Source: Antedon mediterranea
Taxonomy: Eukaryota > Echinodermata > Crinoidea > Comatulida > Antedonidae
NCBI RefSeq assembly: GCF_964355755.1
Contig: NC_092680.1
Coordinates: forward strand, 21,369,001-21,433,000
Direction of reading: 5' to 3'
Length of the DNA: 64,000 nucleotides
Shown: positions 14,460 to 27,789 of the stretch, piece by piece
Numbering within the stretch: the first letter of the stretch is position 1
Layout of the letters: each line of letters opens with the position of its first letter
Position numbers and translations under genes: made by a program
The notes under the pieces: generated by a model
What the model was told of the DNA's origin: nothing
The model's database searches: none
What the model saw: only the letters and a program-made list of their open reading frames with translations

Positions 14460-14690
14460 TTTCTCACACGGAAAAAATCTACAAACACCAAATCGGAGAC
14501 AAAATATAATTATACAACGTGCAAATAACATATGTACAATTAAACACCCAATGGGTGGGAGATATAACAGAATGATGCCCCAAATGTACAAATAATCTAC
14601 AAGCACTCAATTGGAGAAAGATATAACAAGATAATGCCCCAACGGGAAAGTAACATACAAATAACCTGCAATGAGAGGAAGTCCTAGCGA
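14460..14690. repeat. Degenerate direct repeat of about 75-80 bp
   Basis: AGATATAACA, GATGCCCCAA-type and ACAAATAA(T/C)CTACAA words recur two to three times with drift. No coding sense is seen. Confidence 0.5.
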
Positions 14691-15017
14691 GACAGTCAAC
14701 CAGTGAGAGGCAGATAGCAGCGTGTGTGTATGTTCATCAACAGTCACCTGCATACTAATTACCAGCCCCTCCTGAAACAAATTAAGTATACGTAACCCAT
14801 GTGGTATCCGATGACTCTTTAGTATAATTTACAACAGCTTCATGGCTTCATGTTTCCAACAATTAATGAAATCATTAACTTAATTGATTAACTCAAGTAC
14901 ACAACAGTAAAATAGCTGCGCTCAACCAATCACCACTTTCGAACACTTGTAAAATTTAAAAAAGAGAAGCCACGTGACAAATGTTACAAGTTAACTAATC
15001 ATGTTATGTGTTGGTTC

Positions 15018-15115
15018 GCAACCAAAGGATGTATGCGCAACGCACGTAAAAACCCAAGCGAGCTACAGTGTTGATTTATCACTCAAATTACTTGCGTTGT
15101 ACGTATGTTCTTGTA
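15018..15115. mobile_element. Possible MITE family B remnant
   Basis: GCAACGCACGTAAAAACCCA and TTACTTGCGTTGTACGTATG resemble the two arms of family B, but the CCAAT centre and both ends are not clear. Confidence 0.35.
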
Positions 15116-17228
15116 AATATACATAATTTTTAAAAATAAATAAAATGGTGGATTATTCTGTTCACACTCATGCATGCAAAACGAGAATTCAAACAATAAA
15201 TTGTTATATTATAAGTAATTAATTTAAAGAATAGTGTTGATATCGTTTCAATAAGCCTTCAAAAAGCATTTTCTAACATATTGCAACTAAAGTGATAAAT
15301 AATACTGTATTCAATGTAGCTGGTATGTTTTGTAAAATACGTTGTTTATTATATAGACTTTATAGCCTGTAAATACCTCCATTACTATATTAGGACAAAA
15401 ATGCTGCGTTTGACGAGCGACGGACCTCCGCAGGAAGATAAGTAATAGCAAAATATGACCCTAAAAACAAACCGAAAGTTTTACGGTTGCTTCCTTTCGT
15501 GCCGCGATCTCATTTCGATTTTGATAAGTGGAACTTAGGCCTAATATGCAACGCGAGAAGTGTGCTCTGTTTTCACACCATGGTATGTTGATAGAGAAGT
15601 GTCTCCGTAACTGGACAGACTTCAACCAATTTCGAAAACAATTGTGTCGTAATTTGCAACTGCACTTGTCAAACTGGGCTAGGCCAGCCCTCCCTTTATG
15701 ACACACGGGGTAGTTTATTAGCCGCTTGCTCGCCAGGTATTATTTTTCTCGTCTAAATTTTTGGGAACAAATTCGATTAGCGAAAAGATGAGCGCAAATA
15801 TGACACGAACGACCCTAACGGTTTAAGTTAACAACTAAATATACTTGGTGAATGTTTGTTTGAGGCTTTTTCAACTGGGTGACCCGTGGCCTAGAAGGGT
15901 GCGGTAGAGGAACAGGCACGCGAGGTGTATGTGTAAGGCGATACCATCCCGTGATCAGATCCATCAGCCACTCTCCTAATGGAATGGCTTTTAAGATTAG
16001 GCCCACTTGAAACCATAATCAACATTCCGCACGAGTCTATTACCTCAGCGGCACACGACGCACCTGTCATTATTTTCGGGACCCTATCTACCCTCCACAG
16101 AGGTGTTATTATACATCACTGTTTACTCAAGAGGTTACATTCCCCAAAAAATCCGGCTTGCTGTACCTCTTTTCCATATTTGGGCATAAGATGAGAAACA
16201 TCCATGAATCAGATTAAGAATCAAAGTATTATAAGGTTGAGCGTATTATTGATTGTTTGTGTGTCTACATGCGCGTTTTGTAGGCCTAACATAAATTAAA
16301 GAAAATAGTTTTAAAAAATTTTTATAGGAGGAGAACTCAGAAACGTTAAATTCGAATATGATAACTCGCTTGGAAAACCAGGTTTCAAATGTGTTTACCA
16401 GTATTGAATAAAACTGAATGAAATCTTTATAATAAACATGAATAAATGCTGGTCTATACAAAGGTTTACTGTATCAACCAACCAGAATAAAAAAATACAT
16501 TAAATACAAAATGTTATTTTATAATTGGTTTATAATTGGTTTTGGAAAAAGGTACAAAGCAACTGAGCATTAGCTTTTACAAGTTCAACGCATAGTTTCG
16601 GCAAATACAATGCAATTAATATAATTATAATGTTAACAATGTTGTTTTAATGTTCATTTATGTTTTTAAATAAATCAATAACGTTATTTCCTTTGATTTG
16701 TATGTGAGGTACGGTACGTTCCCTTAAAAGGTAAGCATCTCCAAAGATACCAAGGGACCGGAATTAAGTGTAACTAGACCCGTCAATTTTCTGGTATGCT
16801 ACAAACAAACTGAAAATATACAACAATAAGGAAGTACACAGAATAGCTTTGACAGCTTTAAGAGTTACAAATGATGCCATATATAAATGGGTTCACCAAG
16901 ACACGTGTAACAAGAAAAATAATATACAATTCCGATACGGGTGATACGCGTGCTTGGAAGATTGTCCAATTTATAGGGTTGACCCACGATAGGAACATAG
17001 GTAGCCTAAAACAGGAAAACTAAGTCCTAGAAAGTGGGGTGATTTTCAGTGATGCTAAAATCTTAAAAACAACATTTTATTTTGTAACGGAGGCTCATTC
17101 AAAGGCAGTTTTTTGATCAAAAATATAATACAAAGCAAAGGTAGGGCTTCATTTTCGAGTTACAATCATTTCCCTTGAATTGAAATTGAATGACAATCTA
17201 TGTACAAGAAAGCAACCGAATGCCTTTA

Positions 17229-17278
17229 ACCGAGTATAACCGAGCATAACCAAGTACAACCGAGTATAACCGAGTGTA
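17229..17278. repeat. 10-bp tandem repeat, five units
   Basis: The unit is ACCGAGTATA, with single-base variants CGAGCATA, CAAGTACA and CGAGTGTA. Confidence 0.85.
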
Positions 17279-17889
17279 CTGATCATGGTTATGTGGAAAG
17301 AATGTTGTAAAGTTGAGAAACTTTTGATTGCAAGATGACTCAGTGGAGGAATGAAATGAAAGCGTGCGGCGCAATAGGTGAGCAATGCAACAGTGATTGA
17401 TATGAAAAGAAAAGTTTATTTTCACTAAGTCAATTAACGTTCACAATTTTTTTGATGATCGCTTGGGTAGAATTACTTTGACAGGAGTCACGTGTAACAG
17501 GTATAACTATGTCATAATACACTAACTAAATTATGTGTGCACCTTTCGATTTGTGAATGCGGTGTACCTAATTTGGCCCCTCGCATGCGAGTGCAATACC
17601 AATTTTGGGAATCTTGACGAGTTTCTTTATGTACTAGACATTTTCTGGTGTTAATTTGTGAATGGTCCATGTATTGTAACATTTTTGGCTTTGCAATTAG
17701 TGTTATCTATTTAATATATCCCACACTGAATTTCATAAATGTCCTTAAAATCGAAATGTAAAACCTAGCAGAATAGGATTTACACAGAAGTGCATTTCAT
17801 CCTGTATCGTAATTATTTCACTTTTACCTAAACCTAGGCTCTAATACTTTACTGGGGAACATATAGGTTTCTCTTGAATATCATCAATA

Positions 17890-18056
17890 CGGCTTGGTTA
17901 CCACAAGGACGCAACGCAAGTACGTAAACGCAGCGCAATTAATTTGACCAATCACGACATTTGGATCATGCGAACTGTAGCCTGTGATTGGTCAACTTAA
18001 TTGCGCTGGGCCTACGTACGTATAAGTCGTTGCGTTAGGTCCAAGTGGATTCCAAG
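17890..18056. mobile_element. MITE family B copy in the first of two related segments
   Basis: It starts GGCTTGGTTACCACAAGGAC, has TTTGACCAATCACGACAT at the centre, and ends AAGTGGATTCCAAGCT. About 70 bp before its left end matches sequence before the copy at 18746. Confidence 0.8.
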
Positions 18057-18745
18057 CTCAAGAAAGGGATAAACTAATGGACGTGTTTAGATTATGATGA
18101 GGATATCCACCATACTGGAATAGGGTCCTAACAAAACAAAAATACAATTTTACAACATTAATACCCAAACCTTAGGCCTATAGCACCAATGGGAATCTGA
18201 GGTGTGTACCCAATTATCAGCATATTATTAAAACATACTTTCGACAGACTCTTCACCCCTTACCCCTATACCCTACTCTGGATTGTAGAACTAAAGTTAA
18301 TTTGGTTTAAAATAAACATTGCTAACATGGGTGGACACATTCTTATGTATGAATGTATGCAGGATAGGTATTAGGCCACATTCCATCATGTAGCGATATT
18401 ACATTCCATATTGAACCGACCCTGGCCTGCGTGCGATGATAGGTACCATGGCAACTCAAAATCAAATTGTGTTGTTATTATTATGAGTGTATTTTATTAG
18501 TTATTGATTTATGTTTTTATTAGATGTGACTGATTTTGTATTATGAGTTGACAATGTAAATATGGTGTAATTTATACTATAAATTGGATTGTACCTCGAA
18601 TCCAGGTCAACATTATATAACTTGTTGAACTAGTTTAATACGTTACGTTATCAAGTGTATCAATGTTCAAATTAATTAAGCTTTACCTAAGCCTAGGCTC
18701 TATAATTTACTGGGGGAACATATAGGTGTCTCCTGCATATCAATA

Positions 18746-18903
18746 CGGCTTGGTTACCACAATTCAAGGACGCAACGCAAGGACGTAAGCGCAACGCAAG
18801 TGAGTTCCCAATCACGACAGGATGGATACTCCTGAACTGTCGCTATGATTGGTCATTTGCGTTGCGCGTACGTCACTGCGCGCGTCCTAGTGGAAACCAA
18901 GCT
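18746..18903. mobile_element. MITE family B copy in the second of two related segments
   Basis: It starts CGGCTTGGTTACCACAATTC and ends CCTAGTGGAAACCAAGCT followed by TTA. Its left flank repeats that of the copy at 17890, including CCTAGGCTCTA and an ACATATAGGT block. Confidence 0.82.
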
Positions 18904-20924
18904 TTAGATAACAACACATTTTGCAGGATCGACTGTATTTACTTGGTTGTTAATAGGATGCAAATCAGATTCTTATTATATTTTGCAAGGAACAAGGAAG
19001 GATGTAAAGTATAAACAGCCCTTATGCCTCGCCTACAGTACTCAGAAAAGTATAATGTTTTTGTACCATTTTAACAATAATAATATCCGTTAATTTCTTA
19101 TAGTTCCTTAAATATGGGTCTACATAGAATCGATCAAGTTCGGCATTACAGTTAACATACTTTTTTTTTCTTGTTCAGGAATTATACCAAACGTGTTGGA
19201 ATGCGATATTCATATTCAGTCGTCTGGTGTGGCGATGACAGAATTCGGCCGGTCAATTTAGGTCCTTATTTAAATAAAATTAGCCACGACCAAATGCCTA
19301 CTTAACTATATGAACCTCTTGGTAGTGTTATCAAACAATTGTATCAATTAACTGTATCATTACGGTTGTAAAATCTTATAATCTATATCTATGTGCGGAC
19401 AGTATATACCACCGTGGTACCAAAACAGTACTTATTTTTTTAGTCTTTAATGCTTGAAGAAACACTCTCAGATCTAAGGGCATTAGATATAGGCCTAGTT
19501 ACCATATATGTTAATAATACAACAGAGGCCTACTCAACTGGACAACATCTATTGCCATTAATTTATAGGAATTTGACCTAATATTGTATACCGTAATTAA
19601 AGCACTTTCGATACTTCATCTTTCAATTTATTTGTATGTCGCCCTCTATTATTTTAGTCACTCGACAGGAAGGCGGGAGATAATTTGGCTAAAAAGATGA
19701 TACAAAATAAGGTGAAGATTCCATAAATTCCGGAACTGACAATCCTTTCAAAGTTTTAGCAGGTACAATAAAGATAAGGTAAATGTTTACAAACGATACG
19801 AAACTGTACTAAATAAACAAACTCTATTCATTAACATGAAACCGAGAGTTACAAACATTGTCCAATTTTTATGAATTATAATTGAAACTTTAAATCGAAA
19901 ATGGAGGTCATTAATTATTTTTCCAGATGTTAACATGACATGGAATTATTATTAGCATAATACATTGTTAACATCAATATGAATGTACAGGTTATGCAGT
20001 ATTAGTCATCCGTCGTCAAGACGTGGGCCTATACGGCACTGTAACACCGAAAACAATGTCCCCTCTCATAGCTCATCTTCTCCCGTTTCAGCCATAACAA
20101 TAAAAAAGTGGCTTAAAATAAGAATTAGAAAATTTATTGCAAAGGTTAAGAAATGTTAATATGTGAGTAATTTAGTTAATATGTCGTCAATTTCTAAGCA
20201 TATTTACTAAGACCCTTGACACGTCCAGGACCCAACAAAGTGTCCCAAAGAAGGGATTCTACTATTTGTATTATTTTTTGGGAAAAGGCTACATAATGTA
20301 GCATGAAGTAACAGAACTCAAAGAGAGACTTACGAGATATTGTTAATTATAGCATGGATGAGTCACTATGTAAGAATGTATAGAAACCTTAGTCTACAAA
20401 AATATCAAACAGTTGTACATAATAGATGTGTGAATGTAGGCATAGATACTGTAGTCAGTTATCCCAGCAGCCTAAGCTCAGAGTAAAATCTTTTTTTTAC
20501 ACTCCCGTCTCTCGACTTTCCAACCTTTTTAGTTACATTTTCTAGACACAATAAATCGAGTATCTACTATCATTAGGTACAGTATGTAATGGTACTACCA
20601 AGCCTACAAATTAGCATTATTCATGAAATTGGTGAACGGATTTCATTGCGACTGCTTAAAAAATGCGCAGTTACCTCGAAAATAAAAATTCACCAACTTG
20701 GTATCTCACCAAAACACTGGTAAATTAAAATTAATAACAATTGGAGAAAGAGGTCTGTATAGATGTTTCATTACTTAATTCCTGCTGCGCTTAGAATGTC
20801 AATCCAAACAAATCGCCATGATCTGTCAGACAAGGAGGGCATGGCATGGGAGATGTCAGTCCGTGGCAGTTAACCAGTGGATTTTGGCAACGCTCTTCTG
20901 TTCTCTCTACATGTGGCAGAGTCG

Positions 20925-20951
20925 TGTGCGTGGTTTAATGAACCACGCACA
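20925..20951. other. Perfect inverted repeat, 11-bp arms
   Basis: TGTGCGTGGTT and AACCACGCACA flank a 5-base loop, TAATG. There is no T-run after it and no known element around it. Confidence 0.85.
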
Positions 20952-22359
20952 ATGTATATTCCATGCAATCCGATACAAACGCACAAGACGCATAAATGGG
21001 TTGTAACTAGCGCCATCCAACATACACAAGACGCAAACGTTGTTGGGAGAGTTGAGTGAGCTATCGTTTACGACAGGTCATACGGCAAGAGCTGTCTGTC
21101 TTTTGTCTTGTTGACAGGACAGAACACAAGACACTGGGATAGAAGCATCGCGGCCCCACTCTCCAAACTATATTTTTTAGAGGCTTTTAAAGGTTTTTAA
21201 ACAGGGCCGTTCTCGTACTGTACTTTTGTGACACATTCAAACTATACAAGTGGTATATACGATGTCTCAAAAAGTATGTACAGTATTTTCAATTTTCTGT
21301 TGTTTTTCTGCCAACGTATAGTTAAACCAAATATTATGATTCCATATAAGGGTGTGACAAATTCCTTCTGAAAAATTCACACGATATAACGCATACAGCA
21401 TGAAATAGCACCGACACAATCTAAACCGTATTTCTCACGATACTGTTTTATGCACAATATAAAAATCGGGGCGATTATGATTTTGAAAGGGAGAGGCGTA
21501 AGCACTGTGATAATCGAAGTACTGTCTGTCGCACTCTTGTAACATACCGACGAACAGAACACAGATTGATGTTACTAGGTGATTTTCTCAGTGGATATGG
21601 TATTATACAACCCTCTTTTACATAAATAAAACCTGTATTCAGAAACTTCTTTTATATATCGACACAATTCTTGTTTTGTATGCATGTAATACTCGCTCTT
21701 CAGCCGGAACGATTGCGGTTTGTAATATGGGGCAGAAAAGAAGATCATAAACAGAGGTAGGCATAGTGTCAATCAATCCACCTGTAGAAATAAACTAACG
21801 TACTTCTTTACAATCACAATGCACTTAAACCTGAAATAAAACAGTATAAGCTGTCGAAATTTTGCCGAACTAATTGTAGATACAGGGTAATTGTTACGAG
21901 GAAATCAAGTAAATCAACGCGGGAATGATGATCAAAATACTTGTTGCGACCGACAGCGGCACTTATTATAAGCGTTTTGCATTGATAACTGTTTAATAAC
22001 TATCCTGACTTTTACTATTCTGTTCGAAAGGAATAAAGTGAGATACGCAATATGTTTCCTGCCGTCTTTACTTTCACCAACGCCCATTTAAGATCATGGG
22101 TGGATGCAAAGGACGCTTGTAAAACCACGTCCAAACATGAAATGAATGAAAATATTTAATTTAACCAACAATAATTTGATATTAATGCATAATTTTTATG
22201 GCGACGAACATAGAGTCAATGGTCAAGTATCATGCATAGACACTGACAGAGAAGGTTGACCCAGACCATGCAAGGTAACATTACAATCATAAAGTTCCCC
22301 CTAGGCCGTCTGAACCTGAGGGAAAGGGAGCCCCATTTATATAAAAAAAATCAATTGGT

Positions 22360-22435
22360 ACGGTACAGCGATCATCCAAACTGTCGCTTGTGATTGGTCA
22401 ACTGAACAGCGTTGTGCCTAGTAGGAACCAAGCTT
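22360..22435. mobile_element. MITE family B half-copy
   Basis: Only the right arm is clear: CTGTCGCTTGTGATTGGTCA, then CCTAGTAGGAACCAAGCT followed by TTA. The left arm is absent. Confidence 0.65.
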
Positions 22436-24209
22436 TAATTACGTGTACGTAAACAGCGCACTATGCCGAACACAAGTAGCCCTAAATCATTTTTACTTTT
22501 CATCCACTTTTACACAAGTACATTCACACATCCAGGTAAATACGCATGACTCAGGGGCGTACTTTAGTTGATGTTTCCAAGTTGACGGTTCTGTTAATTT
22601 TTGACAGTTCGATTTGGTCAGATCGTGTCAAGCAGTATACTGACAAATCCGTTAATTTAAAAACTTGCAACTCGTGTCAGGCCGCAAAGAAAACAGATAA
22701 CATATCTGACGCTCAAATGAAAATAATTAGAATTGAATTATCCTGGACCGCACAATGAACTTTAATATTGGTACTGACCCATTTCGCGGGTGGTATTGAT
22801 AGTAAAAACGCAAACGCGGTATACATGCGTTAGGTTTACGAGGCAGTCAGCGGTCTCGAGGGCTGAAAATAAGGGTGAAATGACCTGAATATAGGTCTTG
22901 GTGACTGACAGATTTACGGCCAGGTCGATGGAAATGAGTGACCCGTATTTTCATAGGGTGTCTAATAAATATGACGTCATAGTGGTTCGTGTGTCTCATG
23001 TTTTGATAACTATAATAGAAAGACTATCTATTTAAGCTGGTTTACGGACAGTCTTGAACGATACTAACATTAGTTACTGTAGCTTTGACGTACTTGATGA
23101 ACAATAATGCTCATATTATTAAGGTCAATATTCATTTCTGTTAAATACCTATTATTATATAAAACCGTATCACTAATATAATACAGGAAACTCTGGACTT
23201 AATGGTACGGAACTGAACGATTTTAGCTGTAACTAGACCAACAGGATAGACAGGCGTGGATGATGCCTCATGGGGTCTTTTTCCTCAAAATGACTGTAGG
23301 CACAAATTGACACCGATAGGTGCAGGAATCGGAAGACAATTAATCGTATTTTGATTGTTTGTAAATCACTGTGGATTCAACACTAAAGTCACCTGTTAGC
23401 TGCAAAAAACCTTCTGATAAACGGACAAAGTTAAAGCTCGAGATTTCTACAGATCAAAACAAAATAAATCTGATTGCACATTAGGACAAAATATTTAACG
23501 TAATTTTTACGTTTTCAGAGTATTGGGTCTATTATAAAATAAGATAAGATAAACTTGTATCGTTTACAAATTATGTTCTATGTATGATATTTGAGTTGTG
23601 GAGGAATAAGCTGACACGGTAAATTAAAAATATAACGGCTTAAAAGAACATTGCACCAACAGTATAGACGCGGCCTATACAAATATTTATATTTTCTGAA
23701 ACCGACTGATTGACTGAATTTTCAATTTCTGAAAAATGTTTGAACAATTAGTATTCCATTACATAAGCTATGGTTCAACTTGTAGGTGCAATTTCTACCA
23801 ATGAAAATGGTTTTCAGCTGAAAGCAAAGATTAAATATATCGGCGGCACGATCAAAGTAAACCGTGTCTCAGAGATGGTCTCGTGCTTACTCACGCTAAT
23901 CCAACAGGAATTACATATCTTTTAGGTATGTTATAAAAACATATGATCCCATAGACCGCCCTAATTTCTACCTGAAATATTGAAGAGCATTAATGTAGGT
24001 TGTCGGGACGAGTATAGGTAAAGGTGAGTTGGTTTGACGGCATACCTCGATGCTGTCAAATGTGACCTGTTTTAAATGACTTAATGTGATTTTCTTCGAT
24101 AAGGGGGATTTGACACAAGGCACAGTTTGATAAGCTAATATCGGTCATTCACCAACATTTGAACATTATTGATTAGAAAAGTTCATATTCATTTTGATTC
24201 GCTGTAACT

Positions 24210-24380
24210 GTATTTTGTCTTTTGTCCTTTATGTGTAAACTGACTTTGGGGTTGGGTCAACCGGCTCAGCTACAGTGATTCAGTTCACTTAGGTTGACCC
24301 TGGTCTCCCCAATTTCAGTTTTTTTTTTGTTATGTATATACTCAAATAGACCAAATAAATAATGAAATGAAATGAAATAT
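24210..24380 (+). mobile_element. 3' tail of a LINE or SINE
   Basis: A short hairpin (GGGTCAACC facing GGTTGACCC) is followed by TGGTCTCCCCAATTTCAG, a T-run, ACCAAATAAATAATG and a short (AAATG)n end. This layout is typical of non-LTR retroelement tails. No coding part remains. Confidence 0.55.
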
Positions 24381-25177
24381 ATTAATGTAAGACACTGTGA
24401 CACTCGATCCCCTCATTCATGTTCACCAATGTTCACCGAAAAACGCTTTTTCGAGAGATATGTCTGGTAGTAGAAACAGTAGTAGTGTTTATCAGTATGT
24501 TCTTATTTCAAATGTGCTTGAACGTATATGCAGGCCTATGGATTTCGAGTTGGCTGTGGGTTTAAATTGTTCCCCATTCGTTTCTGGAAAAAAAAGGTGT
24601 TCCAGATGATTGGGTGTGTGTGTGTGGAGTGGGGGGGGTTGTGTTGTCTATTGTAACGTGAAGAAGATGTATCGTTGCTGTGTATAGTATTGTGGTCTAG
24701 TGAACATATTTTAACTGTCATACAGTTCCATTATGTTTGTAAACTGTTTTCAACAGTGAGTTGTGATTTATCGGAATTTGGTTAAAATAGCAATGTTACC
24801 TGTCTAAGGAAAAAACAACATTTATAAATGTTATTTAGGCGTGCCATGCGGGACACATTTTAGCCAGACAGTCTTCATGTTTGTAAACTGTCTTCGCCAG
24901 TTTATCAATAGTGTTGTTTTTTTTGTGATATATGGTACCGATGTTAGCCCATATCTGCAAACCATCTAGGTCACATGTATTAGTGACGTCAGAAAGAAAA
25001 GGTCTGTGAATCAAGGCAGGGTGGTAAGCACAATAAGCCTCTGTACCTCAAACCTGACTGGTACTCGCCAAGCAAACCTTAAAATATTGTCTACATAGTT
25101 AAAGGTAACATAAAGAAGTTGATGAGTTTCAGTGACATGTTCAATATGTAGTTCAAAGCCATGGCTATCCTCAATAA

Positions 25178-25315
25178 AGCTTGGTTTCCACTAGAACTAA
25201 ACGCATGGACGAAGGCGACCAATAATAACAAGCGACGGATTATCCCAATTGGTATTGGCCAACTTAATTGCGGCGCGCCCATGTCATTGCGTTGCGTTCA
25301 AGTTGGAAATAAGCT
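25178..25315. mobile_element. MITE family B copy, nearly complete
   Basis: It starts AGCTTGGTTTCCACTAGAAC after TAA and ends GTTGGAAATAAGCT before TAG. The centre has AACAAGCGACGGATTATCCC and ATTGGCCAACTTAATTGC. Confidence 0.8.
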
Positions 25316-26035
25316 TAGGCTATTTCTGTAAATTGTTTGTATATTATTGTATTAGATTCAACGAATTCGGGTCAAAATTTATAAATTAAATACGGTATTA
25401 GGTCCTACGTGATAATTGGAGATGGTATTGATAGCGCCACCAAATAAAATGTTCATTTCATAATGTGTCATAATAGATGCTGACAAACTCTATGTGAACC
25501 TTTGTATCTCTACAATACACAATCAAGGACATTCAATTGGATTGGGTATTACAAATGATATAAGTGTCTTAACATCTAGTAACTCATCAAACACATTATG
25601 GTTCCAATTGCACGTTTTCATCAAAATTCAGAAGGTAATAAAAGCTACAATTTCTGTTTTCTTCCTAAAAACGATATTAAACTCAACTTGTAAACTGAAT
25701 TGGAACATGTATAAGTCGTGTTTTATTTCATCTGTGACGTAGAGCGCGTAAATGCATTGATTGCTATTGGCATAAGTTGTTTTCTAAGAATCGTATGACA
25801 TTTGCAAGCATAAGAAACCAACATTCCAAACACGTTCTTAAAACACGCTTATTTATAAACTAAATTTACACTATTGTAGCCTAGACCTATATTTTTTACA
25901 TATTCTACCAATGTCTAATTGCCATTCCTCTGCGCGCGTACGTGCATGTTGCATTGTGTAGTGGTCTCTCCTAATTCATACTTTAAGAGACATTTACTCA
26001 CTACATCTATACATCCGAGATTTTTCCAATGGAGC

Positions 26036-26168
26036 GTTATGTGATGTGCCCATATTTGGACATGATGATGTCATATCACTGCCATATTTGAGCATATCAC
26101 TACCATATTTGGGTAAATCAGTTTGTTTTTGTCTAGTAACTAACTAGTTTTATAGTGTAGACAGAGCT
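26036..26168 (+). mobile_element. MITE family A copy 5, left end lost
   Basis: The body from GTGATGTGCCCATATTTGGA to the right end TATAGTGTAGACAGAGCT is clear and is followed by TTA. The left inverted repeat is not recognisable. Confidence 0.75.
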
Positions 26169-26239
26169 TTAGGCTTTGACTAAGAACGGTAAAAGTATCA
26201 GCATATAGACATATACTATTCAAACCACTCAGGCTTTGG

Positions 26240-26320
26240 GAACCGAACATCCAGAGAACCGAACATCCAGAGAACCGAACATCCAGAGAACCGAACATCC
26301 AGAGAACCGAACGTCCACAG
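26240..26320. repeat. 16-bp tandem repeat, five units
   Basis: The unit is GAACCGAACATCCAGA. The last copy has ACGTCCACAG. It begins about 70 bp after family A copy 5. Confidence 0.93.
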
Positions 26321-26639
26321 ACATCAATAAGTAGGCTGATAATCCAATCAACGGTCAAACATCCATCTGCATTTTATGAGTGAGGTATGCGTTCATGTTT
26401 TAATTTCCAATTAGTAATGAAAGATTCGTTTAAATAAGCAAAGTCAAATGTAGTGCAAGAGACGTAACGTCATAATTCAAATAACTAAATTAATTATTGC
26501 AATTACATCCGGGCCTACTGGTAGTATTAGGTGTCAGTATTGTGTCTGCAACTGTGCCTCTGTTGCCCATGCGCGGCAACAGTATTCCGCCTTTTGTTGG
26601 TTTTATTAATAACTAACATACTATTGAACATAGGGTATA

Positions 26640-26836
26640 ATGTTAGCTGTTAGGAGCTGTACTAAGCCTCGGCATTATGTGGTAGGGTGACCAGTTCCTT
26701 TCCACGCCGCCTTATCCTCTCTAGTATTGTCAACCATGGTACTCATTTACAGCTGAGTAGACTGGGAGTTGTCGGGAATTGAACCCAGTTCTCTTTGTGT
26801 GACAGTCAAGTGTCCTAACCACTCGACTATCTTTCA
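26640..26836 (-). mobile_element. tRNA-derived SINE
   Basis: On the minus strand a tRNA-like head carries a pol III A box TAGTCGAGTGG (26829-26819) and a perfect B box GGTTCAATTCC (26785-26775). A GTC lies where the anticodon would be, recalling tRNA-Asp. The body that follows contains CTCAGCTGTAAATGAGTACC and GGTCACCCTACCACATAATG, a non-tRNA body as expected for a SINE. The 3' limit is approximate. Confidence 0.75.
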
Positions 26837-27342
26837 CAAAATTGAGACAAATTACTATAAAATGAAGAATATCGTAAATCTACACGATTCTGTAGATTTA
26901 CTGTACAAGACAGCGCATTTCAACTTTTTGACACAAAATTACCGTTTCACTCGAATTGAAAACGAAAGAACTTAAATTACCTGAATAAATGACACTATGA
27001 AAGTGTATAAAATGAAAAACCAACTAATATTAGAGAATCTCTAGCGATTAAATCGTCTAACTGTGCAGAACAAAAGAACGAAACCAATCGGGCTCCTTTT
27101 AAAAACTAAAGGTCCCAAACACAGAAAATTTAAGAGTAGAAGAGGAACAGAAACGATAACAACCTTACATAAAAACAGGTGTTCAATAATTGATAAAATA
27201 ATTAGGGGCAGTCCCTGATAATAATACTGATATTGTTAACAAAATTAAACTTCTGTTATGTTTATGTTGTATAACTAACCTGCAAGTAAGTTTATTATTA
27301 GCGGATACAAAAATAGGAAAATATTGTGTCTGAAAAATCAAT

Positions 27343-27665
27343 CAATTTACACAGACGAGAAGTATCATTCGGTAAGCCGAAAACCGCGTAGTTTGTCCCA
27401 CGTAGAATATGTATCTATCCTGAGCGGCGGAAACCGCGTAGTTTGTCCCACGTAGAATATGTATCTATCCTGAGCGGCGGAAACCGCGTAGTTTGTCTCA
27501 CGTAGAATATGTATCTATCCTGAGCGGCGGAAACCACGTAGTTTGTCTCACGTAGAATATGTATCTATCCTGAGCGGCGGAAACCGCGTAGTTTGTCTCA
27601 CGTAGAATATGTATCTATCCTGAGCGGCGGAAATCGTCCGTCCACTCCACGTTGTGTGTAAATGG
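27343..27665. mobile_element. MITE family D copy 1, with internal 50-bp array
   Basis: The left end CAATTTACACAGACGAGAAG pairs with the right end, whose complement reads CCATTTACACACAACG. Between them lies a tandem array at 27381-27630. A second element with the same kind of ends lies at 29105-29315. Confidence 0.6.
27381..27630. repeat. Five exact-length 50-bp tandem repeats
   Basis: The units start at 27381, 27431, 27481, 27531 and 27581. Each begins AAACC(G/A)CGTAGTTTGTC and ends CTATCCTGAGCGGCGG. Only a few substitutions separate them (TCCC against TCTC, CGCG against CACG), so expansion was recent. Confidence 0.95.
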
Positions 27666-27789
27666 TCATAATAAACAAGAATATTTCTTATAAAAAACGC
27701 TGCTTGCTTATTGTTATTGCTAAGGTAAAGTCTGGGGGTCACTTCATCAAGCCTAGATACTTCAAGTATCCTATTACAAACAAAAACTT

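Larger units (their letters stand above)
17820..18906. repeat. Two related segments, each a MITE B plus about 70 bp of shared left flank
   Basis: Segments 17820-18060 and 18680-18906 share, before the MITE, CCTAGGCTCTA, TTTACTGGGG, ACATATAGGT and ATCAATACGGCTTGGTTACC. The shared part therefore reaches beyond the usual MITE end. Confidence 0.75.

Noticed and set aside
26765-26836. Functional tRNA-Asp gene
   Set aside because: The anticodon stem pairs poorly and a SINE body follows directly, so the tRNA-like part is a SINE head.
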